This document shows, in pieces, positions 16,495 through 24,945 of a stretch of 34,150 bases of DNA (the first letter of the stretch is position 1; every line of letters starts with the position of its first letter). The stretch is from Lachnospiraceae bacterium. GTDB taxonomy: Bacteria; Bacillota; Clostridia; Lachnospirales; Lachnospiraceae. The position numbers were made by a program, and so were the translations under genes. The stretch is taken from assembly GCA_024682555.1 (NCBI GenBank), contig JAIKZD010000086.1:1-34150 (forward strand), in the 5' to 3' direction. The notes below the pieces were generated by a model. It searched no databases and was not told the origin of the DNA. It was given only the letters and a program-made list of their open reading frames with translations.

Positions 16495-17139
16495 TCATTT
16501 CAGTATCATGTATGCTCTGCCCGAGGAATCACTGGACATTCTCCCATGTCTTTTGTCCAAGACTTCAACATTGGCGGTGACATACAGTATATCCGACAGG
16601 CTTTCCACCAGCACGGGCTCCGATATTATGATGATATGCGATGAACCGAGCTTTACGATATCATCCTTATTCACATTGCTTCCGTCAACCGTGGATTTCA
16701 TGGTAACATCGAGGGTAAAGCCTTCCGAAAGCGCATCATTGACGGTTCCGTAAAAAAAGTCCACCTTGTTGAAATCCGCATAATCGCTGAAGCTATTATA
16801 GATCATGGTGACCTTTGCTCTTCCGTTTTCAACCCGTATCCCTTCAAGCTTCACCCTGTCCTTTTCACCGGTAAGGATATCATAAGCAGCGATCTCCTTC
16901 TCGATCATGCTCTTTAATTCATCCTGACTGTAATAGTTCTTATTGAAGCTTTCATTGATCTCATTGGTGATCACGCCTTTTTTTGATATGCTTATGGTGG
17001 TTTCGTTATATTCGGTTTTTTTTGAGCATCCCGAAATGAGTGCAGAAAAAAGAACAGGCATAAAAAGGCATGTCAAAACAGCTGTCATGCCCCTTTTCTT
17101 TAAAGATGCACTTTTTTCAGGTGTCTTCCTCTGGGTCAT
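16495..17139 (-). CDS. Putative lipoprotein of unknown function, upstream of glyS
   Basis: The 214-residue protein has a basic N-terminus, a hydrophobic segment and a lipobox LISGC with lipidated C38, so it should be anchored on the outer face of the membrane. The mature part is a mixed alpha/beta domain with repeated strands (KVTMIYNSFSDYADFNKVDF, SHIIIISEPVLVESL). I do not recognise the family; its place between recO and glyS is its best description. The start is supported by GGAGG 4-5 bases upstream. It has its own strong promoter and probably shares an mRNA with glyS. Confidence 0.83.
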   Translation of the reverse strand: MTQRKTPEKSASLKKRGMTAVLTCLFMPVLFSALISGCSKKTEYNETTISISKKGVITNEINESFNKNYYSQDELKSMIEKEIAAYDILTGEKDRVKLEGIRVENGRAKVTMIYNSFSDYADFNKVDFFYGTVNDALSEGFTLDVTMKSTVDGSNVNKDDIVKLGSSHIIIISEPVLVESLSDILYVTANVEVLDKRHGRMSSDSSGRAYMILK

Positions 17140-17181
17140 TTATACCTCCGCGGAAACAAAACCCTTTTTGATCATAACGAG

Positions 17182-17210
17182 ATTATAATTATATAAACGT
17201 TTAAAATCAA
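17182..17210 (-). promoter_or_regulatory. Promoter of the lipoprotein-glyS operon
   Basis: On the minus strand TTGATT (17205-17210), a 17-base spacer and a perfect TATAAT (17182-17187) lie about 43 bases upstream of the lipoprotein start. Confidence 0.72.
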
Positions 17211-17227
17211 CCCGGATTTATGGCAGG

Positions 17228-17251
17228 CGTCAAAAGCCGGGGCGTTTGACG
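17228..17251 (-). terminator. Hairpin after recO, weak terminator candidate
   Basis: CGTCAAA (17228-17234) and TTTGACG (17245-17251) form a 7-bp stem with a GC-rich 10-base loop, 27 bases past the recO stop on the minus strand. There is no T run, so it may be an RNA-processing or Rho-related structure rather than an intrinsic terminator. Confidence 0.3.
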
Positions 17252-17277
17252 GATATCAGCTTACGGTCACGGGGATC

Positions 17278-17925
17278 TTACATGGCATCAAGGATGTCCA
17301 GGGATCTAAAGTGATGATCGGTAAATCTGTTCCTGTAATCATCCGCAAGTGCCGTAAGTTCGCCAAGGACCTTATCGGATACGGCGAAATTAAACACACT
17401 GTTTACCGGCGTCCTTACTATATGTTCGATGGTATAGACTGTGGCTTCGCTTAAGCTCCTTCCTTCCGGGATCCCCGGAAACTCTCCGTTTACCACCAGG
17501 ATCTTCAGCTCGTACACCGCTCTTATGAGCCTGTTGTCGAGATTCTTGTTTATTATGGCCCTCACGGACTGGTACAAAAGCTTTAAAAGCTCCGAATCGT
17601 CATTATTCTCTCTTGCATAATAGGCAGCATATTCAAGGAAATACATCCCGAGATAGGCTCCCATAAAGTCTTCCCTTAATTCTTCAAAATAGTTGTCAAT
17701 TTCCACATCTATGAGATTGTAGGCATTCTTTCCTTCACTGAGCTTGAATTTCCCGAAGCAGAAGGGATTGGTGGCTGCCATCATTTTGGAATTGGTCCTT
17801 TTGGCACCTCTTGCAAATACGGTGATCTTCCCCCTGTCCGTAGTAAGTATCACAAGCCTTCTGTCATAATCGTTCACGGGGGATACGGAAAGTATCATTC
17901 CGGTTGCCAGAACAAAATCCCTCAT
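17278..17925 (-). CDS. recO: DNA repair protein RecO
   Basis: RecO helps load RecA on gapped DNA with RecF and RecR. The N-terminal OB fold (about 1-78) carries typical features: GMILSVSPVNDYDRRLVILT and KITVFARGAKRTNSK. A helical C-terminal domain follows. At 215 residues it is a little shorter than the usual 240-260, and the four-cysteine zinc motif found in many RecO proteins is absent. Its ATG overlaps the era stop by 4 bases, so recO is translationally coupled to era, the order seen in many Firmicutes. Confidence 0.92.
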   Translation of the reverse strand: MRDFVLATGMILSVSPVNDYDRRLVILTTDRGKITVFARGAKRTNSKMMAATNPFCFGKFKLSEGKNAYNLIDVEIDNYFEELREDFMGAYLGMYFLEYAAYYARENNDDSELLKLLYQSVRAIINKNLDNRLIRAVYELKILVVNGEFPGIPEGRSLSEATVYTIEHIVRTPVNSVFNFAVSDKVLGELTALADDYRNRFTDHHFRSLDILDAM

Positions 17926-18836
17926 AGTTCATCTTCCCTGTATCCGAAGTTCTTAAGCAGCATGTCGCTGTCCCGCCAGTCCTTTTTCACCCTGACCCAG
18001 AGCTTCAGATTGACCTGCTTTTCCACAAGCTTCTCTATCTCGAAGCGGGCGGCGGATCCGATCTTTTTTAACATACTGCCTTTTTTCCCTATGATTATAG
18101 CCTTATGGGAATCCTTTTCACAGCAGATCTCGGCATCTATGTTTACTATCCTGCCCGCATCCTGCATCTTTTCAATGGTGACTGCGATACCGTGGGGAAC
18201 TTCCTCGCTCAGACACTTAAGGGCCTTCTCCCTGATAAGTTCGGCCGCTATCTGTCTTACCGGCTGATCCGTCACCGTGTCATCATCATAAAAGGGCTCT
18301 CCGTAGGGCAGGTATTCAAAGATCACGGATATAAGCTCCTGTATATTGTCCCCCTTAAGAGCCGAGACCGGAACGATATCGTTAAAATCGCACAGATCCT
18401 TATATGTGTCTATTATCCCGTACATATCATCATGCTTCACCGTATCGGCTTTGTTGATGACAAGAACAAGGGGTGTCTTTATGTCCTTAAGCTCCTCCGC
18501 TATGGCACGGTCCCCGCCTCCGATATGGTCGGAAGCCTCCACAAGCCAGAGTATCACATCCGCATCGGAAAAAGTGCTCTTTGCCGCTTTCACCATATAC
18601 TGTGAAAGCTTGTTCTTCTGCTTATGAAGCCCCGGAGTGTCAAGGAACACTATCTGTCCCTTATCGTCGGTGTAAACGGTCTGTATGCGGTTTCTTGTGG
18701 TCTGCGGCTTGTTGGAGGTTATTGCTATCTTCTGGCCGATGATCTTATTCATGAGAGTGGATTTTCCCACATTCGGTCTGCCTATGATGGCCGCAAACCC
18801 GGATTTATACTGTTTATTGTTCTTTTCTTCCATCAT
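17922..18836 (-). CDS. era: GTPase Era
   Basis: Era is an essential GTPase that binds the 3' end of 16S rRNA and assists 30S subunit assembly. The 304-residue protein has G1 GRPNVGKS (19-26), G3 DTPGLH, G4 NKAD and G5 SAL motifs, then a C-terminal KH domain (KAIIIGKKGSMLKKIGSAAR). It follows the DUF4349 gene by 2 bases and has no clear ribosome binding site, so translation probably depends on coupling. Two adjacent ATG codons could both serve as the start. Confidence 0.97.
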   Translation of the reverse strand: MMEEKNNKQYKSGFAAIIGRPNVGKSTLMNKIIGQKIAITSNKPQTTRNRIQTVYTDDKGQIVFLDTPGLHKQKNKLSQYMVKAAKSTFSDADVILWLVEASDHIGGGDRAIAEELKDIKTPLVLVINKADTVKHDDMYGIIDTYKDLCDFNDIVPVSALKGDNIQELISVIFEYLPYGEPFYDDDTVTDQPVRQIAAELIREKALKCLSEEVPHGIAVTIEKMQDAGRIVNIDAEICCEKDSHKAIIIGKKGSMLKKIGSAARFEIEKLVEKQVNLKLWVRVKKDWRDSDMLLKNFGYREDEL

Positions 18837-18838
18837 TC

Positions 18839-19996
18839 TTACTTTGCCGTATCATCTGTTTTTTCGGAAGAAGTTTTATCAGCTGTCTTGCCGGACTCAT
18901 CCTTAACGGGCTTTCCCGTCATGGGATCGAAGTTTTTCCCGTTTGGTCTGCCGTTTTCCCCGGCATTTTTTGATCCTTTTTTTGCGGATCCCGAATGCTT
19001 ATTCTTTCTTGACCGGTTTACGGCATAGATGATAAGAAGGATGCCCCCCGCAAACACCGCGATCAGTAAAAGGAAGGGAAGTACCGTGACCACCGCAACG
19101 GCAAGATCCTGTAAAAATTTTCCCATGGTTTCAAAGCTTGATACAAACGCCTCTCCCATTCTCTGTCCGAGGGTCTGTTCATTTGTAGGTGTTGGCGTAT
19201 ATCTGCCGACTTCTTCAATATCAAGATATACGGTGCTGTAGGTCACCTGGTTGTCCATCACCCGGAGCCTTGATTCATATGATTCTATCTCATACCTTAC
19301 CTCAGCAAGTCTTTCCTCAAGCGCAAGTATCACTTCAAGGCTGTCTGCCTGTGCCAGCAGGTCGTTAAGCCTGTCACGTTCGGTCTTTAGGGACTCGACC
19401 TTGGCTTTCATGTCCACATAATTGAGGGTTACATCCTCGGTACTGTCATTCTGTGAAAGCACATTGCTTTCTTCGGTAACGGAATCTGTGAATTCGTCAA
19501 GCTTTGCCGCGGGTATCCTTGCGGTTATGCTTGCGGTCCTGTTTGCCGTGGAACCGTAGCTTCTGCCGCCCACATATGAACTCTCCACATATCCCCCGAG
19601 TCTTTCTATCTTTTTATTTACATTTGTCAGAAGCTCGTCAAACTGCTCGGTCTCAACGGAAAGATTGACGGTCTTTATAAGCTTTCTGGAAGTGTCTGTC
19701 GTTTCTTCCTGCGCGGATATCTCGGATGAAGCTCCCGGATCATCGGTCAGCAGGGTATTGCCGGCGGTACTTATCTCGGCGGAAACGTCGTCGGAATCAT
19801 ATTCCTCATAAGAATCCTCGGAGTATGCCCTGGCTTCCTCAGGTGCCCCGTAGGAAGCAGCTATTTCATCATCATAATAGCCTGATCCGGAAGACTCTTT
19901 TACAAGCGGAACCGAAGATTTTGAACTGCCGCAGGCCGACAATATAAGACTCATCAATACAAGCGCTGTTACAGGTGTAAATGCTTTCCTTTTCAT
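18839..19996 (-). CDS. DUF4349 lipoprotein with C-terminal membrane helix
   Basis: I start this at the ATG at 19996 (385 aa), which has AAGGAGGG 5 bases upstream and gives a lipobox LSAC with C22; the frame extends nine more codons upstream without a binding site. After an acidic Ser/Tyr/Glu-rich stretch (about 25-115) comes the DUF4349 domain (about 118-285; KIERLGGYVESSYVGGRS, ARIPAAKLDEF) with a coiled coil (VESLKTERDRLNDLLAQADS). A transmembrane helix (about 305-330) and a charged Lys/Asp-rich tail follow. Lipidation plus a C-terminal helix would tether both ends to the membrane. Function is unknown. It sits between the M16C peptidase and era. Confidence 0.85.
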   Translation of the reverse strand: MKRKAFTPVTALVLMSLILSACGSSKSSVPLVKESSGSGYYDDEIAASYGAPEEARAYSEDSYEEYDSDDVSAEISTAGNTLLTDDPGASSEISAQEETTDTSRKLIKTVNLSVETEQFDELLTNVNKKIERLGGYVESSYVGGRSYGSTANRTASITARIPAAKLDEFTDSVTEESNVLSQNDSTEDVTLNYVDMKAKVESLKTERDRLNDLLAQADSLEVILALEERLAEVRYEIESYESRLRVMDNQVTYSTVYLDIEEVGRYTPTPTNEQTLGQRMGEAFVSSFETMGKFLQDLAVAVVTVLPFLLLIAVFAGGILLIIYAVNRSRKNKHSGSAKKGSKNAGENGRPNGKNFDPMTGKPVKDESGKTADKTSSEKTDDTAK

Positions 19997-20050
19997 TTTT
20001 CCCTCCTTATTATCACATCTCATTCATAGAACACATATTTACATAACGGC

Positions 20051-22990
20051 TCAGTCCTGACCATATGTAAGGTTCTCCGTTACATCAAATATATCCTTGT
20101 CTTCCTCGATCTTTTCCTCCGAGCCCACAACGCAGATGTGATCTCCCGTCGTTATGACCCTTACATAGGGCGCCAGAGCCCGTATATCCTCTTTCGTACA
20201 GTTTATCACCTGATCCCTCTCTCTCTGCAGGTTCTCATATTTTTCTCCCGCAAGATAGAGGCTCATTGCTCTTTTCCCTGCCATGCTGGGAGTGAGAGGG
20301 GTATCAAGTGCGGATACGGCACCTATGATGTATTTTGTCATATCCCTTTCATCCGCATCAAAACCTTCAAGGTATTCGGGCGCTTTATCATAGATCTCCA
20401 GAGTCTTTTTAAGGTTAGGATCCCTGTAGGAGGTAAAATAACAGTCTCCGTTTCTCAAAAACGAGCTCATACAGCCGTAGGCGCCGCCCTTTACCCTGAC
20501 ATTGGTCCACAGATAATCATATCCGAGCATCACCTTCATAACCCTCAGGGCACCCGTATACTTAAGTCCGGATCTGATGAAATTGCCGGCTTTTGCCACA
20601 TACTGTATCTTGGATGCGGTCTTGTAACCCGTCTTTTCATCAAAAAGCGTAAGGGGGTCGCCGCCCTTCTCATACGGATCTTTGTACAGACAGTCCGCAA
20701 ATTCCTCCGTAAGCTTAAGGATGTCCGAGTGATCCGGATCAGTCACGGTATAATCCACAAACATGTTCTCCTTCCGGAATATGATATTCATGACCCGTCT
20801 CATTCCGGTTATCAGATCCTCTTTTATCTCATCGAAGGAGGAGTCAAGTTTTTCGATATATCGATAAAAATTCACACCGGACATATGCTCGGACTGTGCC
20901 GCTGCAGCCGATATGCCCGAAAGAGCCCTGTGTGCGGCAAGTGAATGACCGGATGATATCATGGATGCCTGCATCCTCGATTTTATTATGCCTGTAAGCT
21001 CCTTAAGCCTTTTTTCATCCTCAAGCTTAGTGGTCTTTATCATCTCCTTTATCATGTCAAAGGCAAATTTCAGGCTGTTCTCGAAAACCTTGGCCTCAAA
21101 GGAAAAAGCCGTGGTATACCTTCCCGAATTGTCAGCATAAAAATATGTCATTGTGGAAGGAATGATCCCGCCGCTTTTTTCAAATATCTCATTGAACAGC
21201 TCATTATAGGTGAAGTGTTCCGTACTCATGAGTCCCAGAACGCTCTTGAGCATTCCGACATATTTAAGATCCCCGGTCCCGACATCCTTTATGTCAAAAA
21301 GTACCGTAAGATAGCCCACACCGTTTGTAAAGATCTCATGGGTGAGAACGGGTATGCCGGATGTCTTATTTTCCTTATATTGGAACGGCTTTGCTTCCTT
21401 TGTGATATCGGATATCTTAAGTAAGGGGATGGTCTCCATCGCTTCCTTACTGTCCTCTGTCTCCTGATACTCCCTGAGAGCCCTTGTATCCTCGACAAGT
21501 TTTATGATCTCATCCTCCGACAGGCTTTTTTTTAACTCAGCCATCTTTTCCCTTAACATTTCGTCCTTTTCGGCTGTAAGACCTTTTTTCGGTTTTAATA
21601 CGACAACGGCCGAATGGGGATTGTTTAAGAGATACTCTTCTATCAGTCCCTCAAAATATCCCGTTTCGATCCTTTCCCTCATAAGGGCATAGGTATCATT
21701 TGCTTCAATATGCATGAAGGGATCCGTCTCGTCATAAAGCCAGGAATCAAAGGAATCAAGTCCGTAGAAAAGTCCCTTGGGATACCCGCCGTAATCGGCC
21801 TCCCTGTATTTGAACTCAAGGGTGTTGACCGCAGCCCTCAGGGCTTTTTTATCGATCCCGTTCTTTACAAGGTTTCTTAAGGTATCGTTTATGATCTGCT
21901 TGAATCTTTCCAGATCCTTAAGGTTTGCATTTTCCGCGATTATGGAAAAATAGGGTTGATACACTCCGCTTTCGTAGGTACTCTGGATATCCGAACCGAT
22001 GCCCGAGTCAAGCAGGGCCTGGGTAACGGGGGCACCCGGTGAGGCAAGGAGAACCGTCTCAAGTATATCAAAGGCAACGTAAAGCTCTTTATTAAGGCTT
22101 GTATCAAGAACATAATTGATACTTAAATAGGTTTTGTCATTTGTGCTCTCTTCCGTTGTTATGCCGTACTCTTTTTCCACATAGCGCGTCTCGTTAAAAG
22201 GCTTCTGCAAAAGGATCTCCGTATTTATGTCTCTTCTGTCAAAAGCGCCGAGGTACTCTCTGTCAAGATAATCAAGCCTCTCCGCCATATCCATGTCACC
22301 ATAAAGATAGATATAGCTGTTGCTCGGATGATAATAGCTTCGGTGAAACTCCATGAATTTTTCATATGAGAGCTCGGGGATATGATCCGGATCGCCGCCG
22401 GATTCAAAACCATAAGCCGTATCGGGGAACAGGGCGTTGAATATCTCCCTTTCAAGAGCCGATTCCGGGGATGAAAAAGCGCCCTTCATCTCATTGTATA
22501 CCACACCGTTTATCCCTATTTCCCCGTCCTTTGAATCCAGCTCGTAATGCCAGCCTTCCTGCCTGAATATCTTTTCCTCGCGGTAGATGTTCGGATAGAA
22601 TACGGCATCAAGATAAACTCCCATAAGATTGTTGAAATCCTTGTCATTGCAGCTTGCAATGGGATATACGGTCTTATCGGGATAGGTCATGGCGTTAAGG
22701 AAAGTGTTTAATGAACCCTTTACCAGCTCCACAAAAGGATCCTTTACGGGATATTTCTTTGAGCCGCAAAGAACCGAGTGCTCCAGTATATGCGTAAGTC
22801 CTGTGCTGTCGATGGGAGGGGTCCTGAAACCTATATAGAATACCTTATTGTCATCATCATTTGACAGTAAGAAGATCCTTGCACCCGTTTTTTTGTGTCT
22901 GAGCAGCATTCCCCTGGAATTAAGGTCTTTTACGTCCTTTTCCTTTATGATCTCATATGCCTTAAGATCTTTTACCGAATCAGTCTTCAT
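20051..22990 (-). CDS. M16C zinc metallopeptidase (PreP/insulinase family)
   Basis: This is a zinc protease of the presequence-protease type that degrades short peptides inside a closed chamber. The inverted zinc motif HILEH (67-71) gives H67, E70 and H71, and the third ligand is E167 in YNEMKG. The 979-residue length and the central M16C-associated region match bacterial PreP-like enzymes with all four domains in one chain. No signal peptide is present, so it is probably cytosolic. The start is supported by AGGAGAGG 5 bases upstream. It overlaps the upstream sigma-like gene by 4 bases (ATGA). Natural substrates are unknown. Confidence 0.93.
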   Translation of the reverse strand: MKTDSVKDLKAYEIIKEKDVKDLNSRGMLLRHKKTGARIFLLSNDDDNKVFYIGFRTPPIDSTGLTHILEHSVLCGSKKYPVKDPFVELVKGSLNTFLNAMTYPDKTVYPIASCNDKDFNNLMGVYLDAVFYPNIYREEKIFRQEGWHYELDSKDGEIGINGVVYNEMKGAFSSPESALEREIFNALFPDTAYGFESGGDPDHIPELSYEKFMEFHRSYYHPSNSYIYLYGDMDMAERLDYLDREYLGAFDRRDINTEILLQKPFNETRYVEKEYGITTEESTNDKTYLSINYVLDTSLNKELYVAFDILETVLLASPGAPVTQALLDSGIGSDIQSTYESGVYQPYFSIIAENANLKDLERFKQIINDTLRNLVKNGIDKKALRAAVNTLEFKYREADYGGYPKGLFYGLDSFDSWLYDETDPFMHIEANDTYALMRERIETGYFEGLIEEYLLNNPHSAVVVLKPKKGLTAEKDEMLREKMAELKKSLSEDEIIKLVEDTRALREYQETEDSKEAMETIPLLKISDITKEAKPFQYKENKTSGIPVLTHEIFTNGVGYLTVLFDIKDVGTGDLKYVGMLKSVLGLMSTEHFTYNELFNEIFEKSGGIIPSTMTYFYADNSGRYTTAFSFEAKVFENSLKFAFDMIKEMIKTTKLEDEKRLKELTGIIKSRMQASMISSGHSLAAHRALSGISAAAAQSEHMSGVNFYRYIEKLDSSFDEIKEDLITGMRRVMNIIFRKENMFVDYTVTDPDHSDILKLTEEFADCLYKDPYEKGGDPLTLFDEKTGYKTASKIQYVAKAGNFIRSGLKYTGALRVMKVMLGYDYLWTNVRVKGGAYGCMSSFLRNGDCYFTSYRDPNLKKTLEIYDKAPEYLEGFDADERDMTKYIIGAVSALDTPLTPSMAGKRAMSLYLAGEKYENLQRERDQVINCTKEDIRALAPYVRVITTGDHICVVGSEEKIEEDKDIFDVTENLTYGQD

Positions 22991-23763
22991 TTATCCTCTC
23001 CTTTTATGCCTTCAATATATTCTATGTTATCACCTGAAAGAAAAACGGTTTCCCTTATCTCATCCGCATCAAGGGACAGCTCATCTGCCAGTTCCTCTAT
23101 GGTTATCTTCCGCTCAAGATCTTCGGACAGCTCCCTTGCCGCATCATTAAGCCTGTTAACCCTTTTTAGGACCTCATCCATGAGATCCGCATTATCAAGA
23201 TCGTCCATGATACATTTTTCCATTGCGTCCATGATCATCCTTATGACGAGTTCATCCGCCTCACCGGCGCTGTCGCACATTTCAACGGCCTTTTCTGCAA
23301 GAAGTACCGCAAGATTTCCTTCGCCCACAAGGTCTTCCGTAAGAACCCCCTGTCCCTCGTAAAGCCTGGCTATATCCTTTACGCTGTCAAGATAGAGCTC
23401 TGCAAATACCTCCTTGGGATCATCCTCCCGAAGAAGGATCCTTTCAAGGCTCTTTAACCGCCGTTTCCTGTTTTCTCCTGCGGGCTTACCCGCTTCTTTT
23501 TTGATGCTTTTTCCGGTTTTTGCGGGATCCTGTTCCCTGCATGATGCAAGCCTTTCCTCTTCGGTATCATAAAGGCTGATCCCCGACTCTTTAAGATATG
23601 CATATATAAGATCCAGATGCCCGTCCGACAGTCCGATGCCTGCCTCTTTCTCATCATCGGAAAAAAGTCTTTCCTTTATCTGGGCCTTTGACATCTTTTC
23701 ACCCTGACTCTTTGCAAGAGCCCGGATCTTTACAAGTTCCTTTTTTAAGGACAGTTCATCCAT
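22987..23763 (-). CDS. Sigma-70-like protein lacking region 4
   Basis: The 258-residue protein resembles a degenerate primary-type sigma factor. A region 1.1-like N-terminal part (about 25-66; LDLIYAYLKESGISLYD) is followed by a basic linker. Then comes a region 2-like block (about 115-180) that keeps the hydrophobic frame of sigma helices (IARLYEGQGVLTEDLVGEGNL) but not the usual aromatic -10-reading residues, then a region 3-like block (ITIEELADELSLDADEIRET). It ends there, with no region 4 helix-turn-helix. I start at the ATG at 23763 because GGATGGAG lies just upstream; the ATG four codons earlier has no site. It may bind RNA polymerase or another sigma without acting as a normal sigma factor; this is inference. 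Confidence 0.82.
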   Translation of the reverse strand: MDELSLKKELVKIRALAKSQGEKMSKAQIKERLFSDDEKEAGIGLSDGHLDLIYAYLKESGISLYDTEEERLASCREQDPAKTGKSIKKEAGKPAGENRKRRLKSLERILLREDDPKEVFAELYLDSVKDIARLYEGQGVLTEDLVGEGNLAVLLAEKAVEMCDSAGEADELVIRMIMDAMEKCIMDDLDNADLMDEVLKRVNRLNDAARELSEDLERKITIEELADELSLDADEIRETVFLSGDNIEYIEGIKGEDK

Positions 23764-23841
23764 ATAAAACTCCATCCGGATCAGATCTGTGATCCCTTAT
23801 CATATTCACGGGATGAAAGGGTCTGCATATCTTCCCGCATA

Positions 23842-24741
23842 TCATCTGTGTTCGTGTGTAAAAAGATGCTCCTGACAGTATTCGAAATTACCGTGACATT
23901 TGGAGCAGAATCTGAATTCAAGATCGTCCCCGTCAAGCTCGGTCCTTCCGCAGATCGCGCACTTATGCTTATAGGGCCTTATGCTTCCCTGGGGCTTATC
24001 CGGCGTCCCTGTGTATCCGGAAGCGGTTCTGTTTATGTTTCCTGCGGCATTTCTGATCTGTTTCTTAAATGCGGCCCGCCTTCTTATCTCTTTGGGCGAA
24101 AATCGCCTGAAATTGGTGGTCCCAAAGAAAAACAGTATAAAATTGAGCAGAGAGGTGATGATTGATACCTTTATGCCCCAGTTACCCTGGAAGAAGCTTA
24201 AGGCAAGCACCGCAACGTCAAGATACGCAAGCCACTTGATCTTGATGGGGATGATGAAATACAAAAGCACCTGCATATCCGGATAAGATGCGGCAAAGGC
24301 AAGAAAGATAGACAGGTTGATATAATACGTACTGAAAGCATTTGCAAGAAAATCGCCTATGGCGGCCCCGGGATATCCCATGAGGCTGTATACGGCAAAC
24401 AGAAAAAAAGCTCCCAGTATCGTAAACAGGATACCCGAAAAAATATAGAGATTATAACGGAACGCTCCCCAGGTCCTTTCCAGGGATGTTCCTATGGAAT
24501 AGTAAAAGAACAGCATGATTATGGTAAAGATATTAAGCGCCGAAGGCGGCACTATTATCCAGGTGATGATCCTCCATATCTGTCCGTGCAGTATCTTATA
24601 GGGATTTAAGGCAATAAATTCAACCGAACCCGTAAGAGTCAGGATATAGCCTATCACATATGCGATTATTATGAATAATGACAGATTTGATACGGCATAT
24701 CTTCCGAATCTTCTCTCAAGCTTATTTATAAGCTTATTCAT
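23842..24741 (-). CDS. Rhomboid-fold membrane protein with C-terminal zinc finger, probably not a protease
   Basis: I start at the ATG at 24741 (299 aa), which has AGGAGA 9 bases upstream; 19 further upstream codons have no site. About six membrane helices follow. The segment HGQIWRIITWIIVPP and the following GTSLERTWGAFRYNLYIFSG match the WR motif and first loop of rhomboid proteins. The active-site GxSG is replaced by GYPGAA, and no matching catalytic His is evident, so it is probably a pseudoprotease of Derlin-like type. A soluble tail of about 85 residues ends in a Cys/His-rich finger: CAICG, CSKCH, YCQEH and HEH. Function is unknown. Confidence 0.83.
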   Translation of the reverse strand: MNKLINKLERRFGRYAVSNLSLFIIIAYVIGYILTLTGSVEFIALNPYKILHGQIWRIITWIIVPPSALNIFTIIMLFFYYSIGTSLERTWGAFRYNLYIFSGILFTILGAFFLFAVYSLMGYPGAAIGDFLANAFSTYYINLSIFLAFAASYPDMQVLLYFIIPIKIKWLAYLDVAVLALSFFQGNWGIKVSIITSLLNFILFFFGTTNFRRFSPKEIRRRAAFKKQIRNAAGNINRTASGYTGTPDKPQGSIRPYKHKCAICGRTELDGDDLEFRFCSKCHGNFEYCQEHLFTHEHR

Positions 24742-24869
24742 CTTGTAATTCTCCTGTTGTCTACATGTATGCTTACTATAATTTAACATTGACGCCAAAA
24801 AAAGTAAACCGTGTCACGGCTGGGCTTCAGTAATTCACTGTTTTTTAATAAATAACGGATTTTATTTAA

Positions 24870-24898
24870 TTGAATTTATCTTTCTAATCACTTATAAT
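24870..24898 (+). promoter_or_regulatory. Promoter of the activase fusion gene
   Basis: TTGAAT (24870-24875), a 17-base spacer and a perfect TATAAT (24893-24898) lie about 48 bases upstream of the ATG at 24946. Confidence 0.72.
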
Positions 24899-24945
24899 CA
24901 CTTTCTTGGATATACAAAGATACTTAAGAAGAGGAAAGATCGGTC

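Noticed and set aside
20138-20944. 268-codon plus-strand frame antisense to the M16C peptidase
   Set aside because: Shadow of a clearly functional gene; contains no domain motif and has no promoter or binding site.
24821-24831. CCGTG-T-CACGG dyad in the divergent gap before the activase gene
   Set aside because: Five-base arms with one base between; not placed at either promoter core, likely chance.
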